A stretch of DNA of 15,610 nucleotides, taken from Isohypsibius dastychi (Eukaryota > Tardigrada > Eutardigrada > Parachela > Isohypsibiidae). A model generated the notes under the pieces. It was not told the origin of the DNA. It saw only the letters and a list, made by a program, of their open reading frames with translations, and ran no database searches. The stretch's first letter is position 1, and every line of letters begins with the position of its first letter. The position numbers and the translations under genes are program-made. This document shows positions 9,401 to 15,610 of this stretch, in pieces. The DNA is taken from NCBI GenBank assembly GCA_034696485.1, contig JAQIWT010000741.1, positions 1 to 15,610 on the forward strand. Direction: 5' to 3'.

Positions 9401-9689
9401 TTGATATCTCTTGCAACAACTGCATCACTAGCACTAATAGCGCTGGTGATAATCATCAAGTGAGACCAACCTGATGCAGTTGTTATACGGACAGTATGAA
9501 AGATGGTTTTGCCAGATACTTTGTTCATCATAAGCGGGCTAAGAGATGGTGGAATCTCCGAGCAAGTACGATGTTTTTTTGTTGGTACCTGACAGAAAGA
9601 TCTGATTGGATTATTTTCCAGACCGCTTAGTATGGCTTCAGAATCACATCCGACAGGAAGATAAATCCTTTGCACTTTCTCAATCGTAA
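6415..9689 (+). CDS. Copy B: natriuretic-peptide-receptor-like membrane protein, short tail, no cyclase
   Basis: Spliced model: 6415-6763, 7759-7822, 7881-8179, 8233-8276, 8335-8373, 8436-8519, 8590-8742, 8796-8843, 8897-9079, 9133-9262, 9372-9459, 9516-9565, 9622-9689. The sum is 1599 bases, 532 residues. The ATG at 6415 is in the same context (TCGATGGAG) as the start of copy C (TTGATGGAG); an ATG at 6409 would add two residues. Residues 1-25 are a signal peptide. The ectodomain runs to about 464: RPAFEIAIEDMN in exon 1, FDWTNVFLVLDS in exon 3, ILIFYGPGGVFRNLM in exon 4, MNRTFETRVGNVYI and SGDRQMD in exon 9, WPPPNVPLCGYLGTRC as the membrane-proximal hinge in exon 10. The helix is about 473-493. 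The 39-residue tail is basic (HHKRAKRWWNLR) and stops where kinase homology would begin in NPR-A/B. Its length is near that of the NPR-C tail. At least seven N-glycosylation sequons fit an extracellular domain. All 12 introns are GT-AG, and all except introns 1 and 10 are 53-70 bases. Confidence 0.85.
6764..7758 (+). other. Copy B intron 1 (995 bases)
   Basis: A phase-1 intron. Its 3' part (about 7330-7680) aligns loosely with intron 1 of copy C (about 11550-11845), for example TTCATTAAATATACATGT against TTCATCAAATACACATGT. The part from about 6830 to 7320 has no counterpart in C and contains the AAAGTGTCCG array, so it is probably an insertion. No exon is visible inside. Confidence 0.6.
7142..7306. 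repeat. AAAGTGTCCG motif array with nested palindrome
   Basis: AAAGTGTCCG occurs at 7142-7151, 7189-7198, 7202-7211 and 7264-7273, and inverted at 7297-7306. The last direct copy and the inverted copy form a perfect 12-bp stem (7264-7275 with 7295-7306). The loop contains a second perfect palindrome, GTCCGATCGGAC at 7276-7287. Around it lie more GTGTTCAG, GTGTTTGCC and CCGGAAAACCGG variants. It looks like the end of an unclassified transposon or a transposase-binding array. No clean terminal repeats or target duplication were found. Confidence 0.6.
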
Positions 9690-9766
9690 AAGAGCTTCAT
9701 TCATAATACTGACTTGATTCTTAATTCTTCCAGAAAATACAGATTCTTTGCATACAGCCAGAGTTC

Positions 9767-9772
9767 AATAAA
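9767..9772 (+). promoter_or_regulatory. Poly(A) signal of copy B
   Basis: AATAAA lies 78 bases after the stop codon of copy B, a normal spacing. Confidence 0.5.
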
Positions 9773-9902
9773 TTCCGCATTTTTCTAAAGTCACCGTAGT
9801 GTTGATTCTACCAGGGTGAACCGCAAAACTTTTTGAGCCTTGCTGTACCGTACCACATTTGCTTTGTACGGTAGGTAAAGTGACGGAGAAGTTCGTTTTT
9901 CA

Positions 9903-10034
9903 GAACATTACCTTTTTGAAAATGTGGGAATATATCACGGTGCGGCTTCAGTTGCGGAGATTGTTTTGTTTATGGCAACTCGGTATTCTCTTCTAAGCGA
10001 GGAAGATTTATCTCACCGTTTAGGAGCCCTCTGA
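9903..10034 (+). pseudogene. Possible exon relic, unrecognised protein
   Basis: After an acceptor-like TTTTTCAG (ending 9903) there is a 42-codon open stretch from 9906 to a TGA at 10032-10034. It includes IYHGAASVAEIVLFMATRY. The segment around SVAEIVLFMATRYSLLSE resembles the fragment in intron 10 of copy A. No start codon leads it and no donor is obvious. I do not recognise the family. It could be the remnant of a longer 3' coding part of an ancestral receptor gene or of a separate gene. Confidence 0.25.
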
Positions 10035-10074
10035 ATGATCACCGTATGCATGTAGTTCGGTCTTGATGCATTGA

Positions 10075-10910
10075 CGAACAAAAAGTATTACGAAATACAG
10101 CCAGCAGGTGACCTATAAATGCCACTTCTTTCCGGTGTTTTCAACTGCACTCCAGGAGTCACACTATACATAACGAAGTGTACGTGACTGCCTCAAGAGA
10201 ATTTACCAAACTCGAAATTCTGTAAGATGACGGGACCACTTTGCAATATGTGTCTGCAATTCTGAAGGACGGGCCCGAAGTTATGGGTGTGACACGTTTG
10301 GTTCAAGGTCTCCCAAGGGTGACCTAAGTGAAACACTTTCAGATTTTATAGGTGTTTATTATTAAAGTCTGATTGCCACCAGGACTGGCTCATCATTGGA
10401 GCTTCAGTGACTGGTGCGGCTGGCCAGGTGGTGTTGTTAGCAATGGACCTGCCTTCGAACAACGGTTCCCGAGTCGGTTGAATTGCGGTGCAGTATTGGC
10501 AAACAATGGTTCGCAATCTTCAATGCTGTTTTCGTAAGATTTTTGGCTTAGAAACGTTAAAAATGCTTGTTATCAGAATTTGACAGAAACTCAAGGTTTA
10601 GCATGAACACGACGTGACATGTTGCAGCTGCGATAGGCGAGGTAGCTTAACCGCACATAGTGACGTTTAGCCAATATTGTTTGACCGGGAATCAAAAAAA
10701 TCGGTTCTTGATTGGCATGAAATGGCAGATGGTAAATCATTAAGAATGAATGTATGCGTTCGTAGGCCTGAACGTGCCAGAGAGAATTCCACCTTACCAG
10801 AATCAGTTGTCATCAATGGTGACATTAGCTTTCATCCTTGCATGATTCCTTCTGACAACAATCGATTTTGTCCTAGTGTTTCTATTCTGTAGAAGCTTAC
10901 AAATATGCAA
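10075..10910 (+). repeat. Duplicated spacer block, copy 2
   Basis: This is the counterpart of 5225-6085 (anchors listed there). One short frame is parallel in both copies. Here ILKDGPEVMGVTRLVQGLPR runs from 10259 and stops at TAA shortly after; in the other copy ILKDGPKALGVRF runs from about 5420 and stops at the aligned TGA. That hints at a former coding exon, but I cannot name it. Confidence 0.65.
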
Positions 10911-11134
10911 AAACTGGCATGGAAGACGTTTCTCAATACCTGCTTCTCAGAGGCTAATTGGTAGGGTCCGTTGTTAAATCTTGGAAAATCCATCCTTTGT
11001 TTTTGGAGAACGTGCGCCTCTGTGGGATATGCGGACTGATCCGTAATTGACGAAGGCCCAAAAATATTTTCAAGTTCCGAGTGCCGAAATTTCATCTGGA
11101 GAAAGGATAGAACATCTACCGGGTTTGGTTGTTG

Positions 11135-14100
11135 ATGGAGAAGCTAATCCGTGCCGGTCATGTTCTGTGCTCCATGCTGATTGGACTAATCAGGGCTTCA
11201 GCTGGAGTAACTCATGTCGATCTCGCAATCACCGGTTACAACAGTCTGAACCCTGAACAGTTATCGTCCCTGGCGTATAACAGACCAGCTTTTGAAACTG
11301 GAATCGAAGATATGAACAAGATGTATAATGGGAGTATCGAGACAACTGCCACTTTTTTGACTCATGACAGTATCACCTCCTGTAACCAACTTGCGGAGAA
11401 TTCTGAGCGTCTGGCTGCGGAGTGGTACAACAAAAACCGCAATTCGGACGAAGATGTCATATTCGTAATCGCTGGACCAGGTACGTATGTCAGTGATCTT
11501 AAACAGTGCAATATCTGATGTTTTGTTTACCGGTATGTACCGCTTTCGGCATAAGATTCGAAAAAGGTGAGGTATGTCGTGACGTAAAAAGCAAGGCTGT
11601 TCACGAACAGGGCGAAACCTCATGTCATTTATCTAAAATATGGCAATTGATGGACGATTTGAAGGGGTGGCATTCCTATTTGCAAAAAGGAACAGCGAGT
11701 CAGTAATTCATCAAATACACATGTATTTCTTTATTTATCAGTTGACGTAAACCACTCGCTGATTCGAGATTTCTTCGTAAAACCAGCGGTCACTAAACGC
11801 GGAGAACCGATTTACACGAAACCTTCGAGCTCCGAACATCGGTGGTGCTCTTTTTTGTCAACATATCATAGAAATCGAAAGATACGAGGGTGTTCATTGG
11901 GGTGTGATTTCTCAATTTCTGCCACAGTGCTTCGCATTACCTGATCGCCGAAGCAAAGGTTTGACCTGCCAAGCACAAAGGTACTTCTTTCCTAAAACGT
12001 TCTTGCCCTCTCTGTTACGATAGAAAGGAGGACGGTACTTGAAGCAGTTATCAGCAATACTGCAAAATACCAGGTAGCGGCAAAATGCATTTTTTAGGAA
12101 TAGTTCAGTTGGTTCAATGCTCTTTGATCCAGTGGTGAACTGCGAAATACGAAGGCTGAATTTCTGGTGGTCGGACCATTGTGCAACTAGTTCACATGTT
12201 ATTTATTGTGCTACTTCGGAAGATGAGATTTAAAGACTTTTTCAGACTCAGTTTTTCAGTTTCGGTATCAATCGGCTGAGCTCACATTCACATGTCAAGT
12301 CCGTATACAGGTTCTGCATTACAGGTTGCATTGAGGCAAAGCTGATCAGTCAACTGGCAAAAGAATGGAATATTCTTTATGTCACCACGTACGGTTTCTC
12401 ATTTTTCGACATTGAGCCAATTTTCGAGTCGGTTTGAGTTTTCAGCATGTCGTCCGACGAAGCTATGAGAGACCGGATAAAGCATACAACATGGATATCC
12501 AGTAGTCCAACATCAGGCCCTGCATTTGTTGCTGTTTTCAGCCAAGTATTGAGGCAATTCAACTGGACGAATGTATTCCTTGTTCTGGACAGCGAAGCGG
12601 TCCCATTCTACAAGCTGGTCTTCGAAGCCATGGTGGTCACGTTGAAGCGCGCATCTGCATACCAATACACCACACACACCTTGCACTCACAAATAATAAC
12701 AAACTACTCCGCAATCTTGCAAGAATTCAGGACACGCAGCCGGAGTGAGCAGCACACCCTGAATACGAAACAGAAATGTTCAACTCTTATGAATAATTTT
12801 CAGTCATGATTTTCTTCGGGCCAGGCGGAGTTTTTCGGAACCTCATGGTAGCACCTCCAATTTATCTTTTTTGGTTGAAGTGCATTATTCATTTCTCCAG
12901 TTACACTCCAAGAAGCTCAACATGACCACCGGAGAATAGTAGGATTTCTCGTGTAGAAAACATGTGAATGGATTACAGGTATATCTCGCCATGGATGTGG
13001 GTCACGGATTATGGCAATCACATGGGAATATGACCTGGCACAACGATGATATTTTCGACGAGGTCAAACTTGCTAGCTGCGGCCTTCGCTCTGATATGTT
13101 TTTAATGCTCATGTTCCTTCGGAGTAGGATGCAAAAGACGCATTTCGGTCGGCCCTTATTATCGTCCCGTTGTCGGAAGAAACTCAACAAAGCATGAGCA
13201 AGAACCGTCGGGCTTTGAACGTTGAGATTCGGAATCAGTCCAGACAAATGTTCAATTTTACTTACCCAGGATCCAAAATGGTAAAAAATTTGCTCCTCAC
13301 CACAGAAAATCATGTTCACGACTTGTTTCTCCGCAGTACCCCGGAGTAGCCTCTGCCTATTCAGCCATAGAGAATTTGTTCATGGTACATCTCTTTCGAA
13401 TGCATCTCGACTTTGTATACATTGAGTTTGTCTAAAGGTCATCGGAGAGGCGGTTGAACAGCGTGGACGAGATGGCAGTGAGATCGACGGACGATCACTA
13501 GCGCAGATGTTCATGAACCGAACATTCAAAACTCGTGTTGGTTCCGTGTATATCAGTGCATCTGGTGATCGACGGATGGACATGCTTGTGCGACATTTCG
13601 AAAACGAAGAGGAAGCAACTGTAGGAAAGACTTTATTTCATCCATCAAATAGCGTGTCATCTTTCCCTCGTAGATTATCATGAAGCAACATGCAAGTGGA
13701 AATTTTGAGGCTTTGGTCGACAAAGTTAACTGGCCAGGGAAGTCGTGGCCTCCACCGAATGAGCCGCTTTGTGGATATCTGGGCACCAGATGCCTTACAT
13801 ACGGTACGAACAACCGATTGAGCTCACGTCACCAAGACCGTCAGTCGCCGTGTCACACTGCTTCGTTGTACTGAATTCGATTATATGATTTGAAATTGTC
13901 GTTCTTTTTCGCAGAAATCACGTCTCACTTTCAACGAGCGGTGATGATATCTCTTGCAACGATTTCATTACTAGCTCTTGTGGCGCTGGTAATAATCACG
14001 AGGTGAGACCAGTCTGATGCACTTGTTTTACGGAAAGAATGAAAAAACGTTTACCAGATACTTCGTTTATCGTAAGCGCTCTAAGAAATGGTGGAACCTC

Positions 14101-14259
14101 CGAGAGGGTACGACGGTTTTTTCGTTGACTAACTGATCAAGGATTTGATTGGGTGATTTTCCAGACCGCTTCGTATGGCTTTGGAACCCGAGTCACTCCC
14201 GGCACTCTATTGCATCAAATGCACATTTAAGAATATCAGGAATGAAGACTGTTGCGTAA
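11135..14259 (+). CDS. Copy C: natriuretic-peptide-receptor-like membrane protein, one frame lesion in exon 5
   Basis: Exons: 11135-11480, 12325-12388, 12446-12744, 12804-12847, 12901-12938 (damaged), 12979-13062, 13128-13280, 13337-13384, 13438-13620, 13674-13803, 13915-14002, 14058-14107, 14165-14259. Twelve exons are open and match B in length and phase, apart from slightly different ends. Exon 5 has 38 bases instead of 39 and reads TAG at 12937-12939, just before its donor. Exons 4 and 6 are both phase 0 at the junction, so skipping exon 5 would restore a frame of 527 residues. The ATG at 11135 begins a signal peptide (VLCSMLIGLIRASAG). Ectodomain landmarks are as in B: RPAFETGIEDMN, FNWTNVFLVLDS, GPGGVFRNLM, MNRTFKTRVGSVYI, WPPPNEPLCGYLGTRC. 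The helix is in exon 11 (ISLATISLLALVALVII). The tail of about 48 residues begins RYFVYRKRSKKWWNLRED and lacks any enzyme domain. It may be a functional gene with a variant splice, a young pseudogene, or an assembly error of one base. Confidence 0.75.
11481..12324 (+). other. Copy C intron 1 (844 bases)
   Basis: A phase-1 intron. About 11550-11845 aligns loosely with the corresponding intron of B. The part from about 11850 to 12290 has no counterpart there and shows no repeat or coding structure that I recognise. Confidence 0.55.
12937..12939 (+). other. Premature in-frame TAG in exon 5 of copy C
   Basis: Copy B reads GGA GAA TAT then GTGACT; copy C reads GGA GAA TA then GTAGGA. One T is lost, so the donor GT now follows TA, and joining to exon 6 (which starts with G) or reading on both give TAG. 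The intron after it is only 40 bases, the shortest in the window, against 62 in B. Confidence 0.7.
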
Positions 14260-14392
14260 TCCAGGACACATGGCAGTGGAATGATTTCTAGTGTACTGTA
14301 GGACCAGAAGAAGACTTTCAGGTCACACTTTTTCCTACGAAATCAGTGACAACGTAGTTACAACTGTACGCGATGTTTCTCGAATACCGAAT

Positions 14393-14398
14393 AATAAA
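14393..14398 (+). promoter_or_regulatory. Poly(A) signal of copy C
   Basis: AATAAA lies 134 bases after the stop codon of copy C and is the only such hexamer near it. Confidence 0.4.
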
Positions 14399-14629
14399 AA
14401 CGCTGTATCGATACAGTGGTCTAGAACAGTTCGATTATTTGGTCAATGAAACGGTATAAGAGTACGAGTGGGACACCTTGATTTATTCCTTTTCCGGTCG
14501 CAACCCTCATCCGCTCATGTATAAACGAATATTGTTGCCATATTGTTGCCATGTTAAGGCCACACCCATACCATGTTTTTATCCTTGTCTTACTCTTAGT
14601 ATTCATTGCAGCTTCTCGATGTGTTTTTT

Positions 14630-14850
14630 TTCATACCCTTGGTTTTCATAATCGTCCGCTTTTTTATACCACGGTTATGTTGTACCTTGTTGTACCTTAA
14701 AATTTCCTTTTCTCTCTTCTTTCTTTTTTTTTATACCCTTGGTTTTCCTAATCGTCCTCTATTCTACCCCGGTATTGTTGTACCTTGTTGTACCTTAAAA
14801 TTTCCTTTTCTCTCTTCTTTCTTTTTTTTATACCCTTGGTTTTTTCTAGC
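14630..14850 (+). repeat. Tandem repeat of about 100 bp, two and a part copies
   Basis: ATACCCTTGGTTTT starts at 14633, 14733 and 14830, giving periods of 100 and 97. The first two units also share TAATCGTCC, TTGTTGTACCTTGTTGTACC and TTAAAATTTCCTTTTCTCTC. The third stops after about 20 bases. The open frame through it is a by-product of T-rich sequence and not a gene. Confidence 0.8.
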
Positions 14851-15076
14851 CGCTCGTTTCTTTCAGTAATGTTCGTTTCCAGTTTTGTGTAGCGCTGTGT
14901 GGTGCTTTGACTGGTCTGAGCGTGGACTATCTATCTTCGGTAATCTCGCCTGCTATTACTCTGTAAGACTTTAACTTCAGCGAAAGAATACTGTCGGTCT
15001 TCGGAAATCAGAAGTATGGTGATGGTAAACAGGGAAACGGTATCTGCAGATATCTCCGGAGGTTTGGAGATAATTT

Positions 15077-15153
15077 GTCACTGAAATACACTACAAGGAA
15101 TACACTACAAGGATGTCACTACACTACAAGGACGTCACTGAAATACACTACAT
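15077..15153 (+). repeat. Short tandem repeat with core ACACTACAAGGA
   Basis: The core ACACTACAAGGA occurs three times in a row, once each side of GTCACT or TGTCACT, and GTCACTGAAATACACTACA flanks the cluster at both ends. It is a small compound minisatellite. Confidence 0.7.
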
Positions 15154-15311
15154 TCCGCAATCTGTGGTTTTTGTCCACCCTCCCCAGGATCAGCCAGCCA
15201 TGATCTTTTTTTGGTCATCTCTTGTGATGACTACTACATGTTAAACATTCCTAATGTTTGTATTGATTAAAAAACCAATAAAATCGATTCATGGCCATCT
15301 ACTTGCGTTGA

Positions 15312-15610
15312 GCACTGCTTCATGTTATAGATCACTCTCAGCCCCCCCCCCCTCCCCCCAATCATCCTCACAAAGACATCGACGAGTTAAAATGGCACCT
15401 TATTGAACGTCTAACAATCCGCAATGCAATTCATGCGTCGTTGGCAACGTTACTTCACGAGTCAATTAACGCCAGGAAGACGCGGGAATCTCTCAATCCA
15501 CTGAATCTTGATACGATGAAGAATATCACTGGGATAGCTGGACTTATCGTTGAAATAGGAGGAACTGACGAAGAATCAGTGTTCAAATTTCTTGTACAAG
15601 TGAACGTGTT
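15312..15610 (+). CDS. Possible internal exon of a further gene, running off the right edge
   Basis: One frame is open without stop from 15312 to the window end, 299 bases. From about 15372 it looks protein-like: KDIDELKWHLIERL, then HASLATLLHESINARKT, then GIAGLIVEIGGTDEESVF. No suitable ATG leads it, so it would be an internal or last exon. Possible acceptors are CTCTCAG ending 15341, before the C-run, or CACAAAG ending 15375. I do not recognise the family. An open run of 99 codons is uncommon by chance in this base composition but not decisive. Confidence 0.3.

Larger units (their letters stand above)
9690..11134 (+). other. B-C intergenic region
   Basis: This holds the 3' UTR of B to about 9790; then a segment with a 42-codon open stretch at 9906-10034 that resembles the insertion in intron 10 of copy A; then the second copy of the duplicated spacer (10075-10910); then the 5' flank of C. 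No intact gene is seen. The final 30 bases before the C start match the B flank in part. Confidence 0.6.
14260..15360. other. Repeat-rich spacer after copy C
   Basis: After the 3' UTR of C there is no gene I can support. The spacer homologous to 5225-6085 is not present. It holds an 11-bp doublet (ATTGTTGCCAT at 14531-14552), the ~100-bp tandem repeat, a pyrimidine-rich tract, the ACACTACAAGGA repeats, and a C-run at 15342-15352 followed by T and C6. Confidence 0.55.

Noticed and set aside
11129-11134. Start of copy C at a TTG, two codons before the ATG
   Set aside because: The ATG at 11135 is the first normal start and gives a good signal peptide.
11261-11623. 120-codon reverse-strand frame
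   Set aside because: It is the antisense shadow of exon 1 of copy C.
14606-14869. 87-codon Phe/Leu-rich frame as a membrane protein
   Set aside because: It is generated by the T-rich tandem repeat; the same residues recur with the repeat period.
1-15610. CRISPR array, operon or prokaryotic defence system
   Set aside because: Spliced genes, animal-type receptors and polyadenylation signals make the window eukaryotic, and no regularly spaced repeat array is present.

Overview
The window is eukaryotic and animal-like. Its genes are broken into short exons by GT-AG introns, most of them 48-110 bases long, each gene ends in an AATAAA signal, and it carries a hAT-type transposon and a SINE-like relic. 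Compact introns plus an expanded family of natriuretic-peptide-receptor-like genes suggest a small ecdysozoan, with a tardigrade as my best guess. The sequence alone does not prove the phylum.

The core is a head-to-tail array of three paralogous genes on the + strand: copy A (606-4910), copy B (6415-9689) and copy C (11135-14259). I rebuilt each by hand as 13 exons with the same splice phases. Each encodes a type I membrane protein of about 530-540 residues. It has a signal peptide, an ANF-receptor-type ligand-binding ectodomain (periplasmic-binding-protein type I fold), a membrane-proximal Trp-Pro / Cys-Gly-Tyr hinge, one membrane helix and a short basic tail. There is no kinase-homology or guanylate cyclase domain, so the architecture matches the clearance-type receptor NPR-C rather than NPR-A/B. 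A and B have closed reading frames. C is intact apart from one lesion in its 39-base fifth exon.

Layout: 1-605 holds a divergent reverse-strand ORF and the 5' flank of A. The first intron of A carries a 950-bp non-autonomous hAT element with a perfect 8-bp target duplication, then a tRNA-derived SINE-like relic. Between A and B, and again between B and C, lies a decayed homologous block of about 0.85 kb, so the duplicated unit was gene plus spacer. The first intron of B holds an array of AAAGTGTCCG motifs around a nested palindrome. After C come a ~100-bp tandem repeat, a short ACACTACAAGGA repeat, a C-run and a possible exon of another gene running off the right edge.

The three receptors probably bind related peptide ligands, and B and C are the more recent pair. 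Because they lack the cyclase, they would act as decoy/clearance receptors or signal through their tails. That functional statement is inference.
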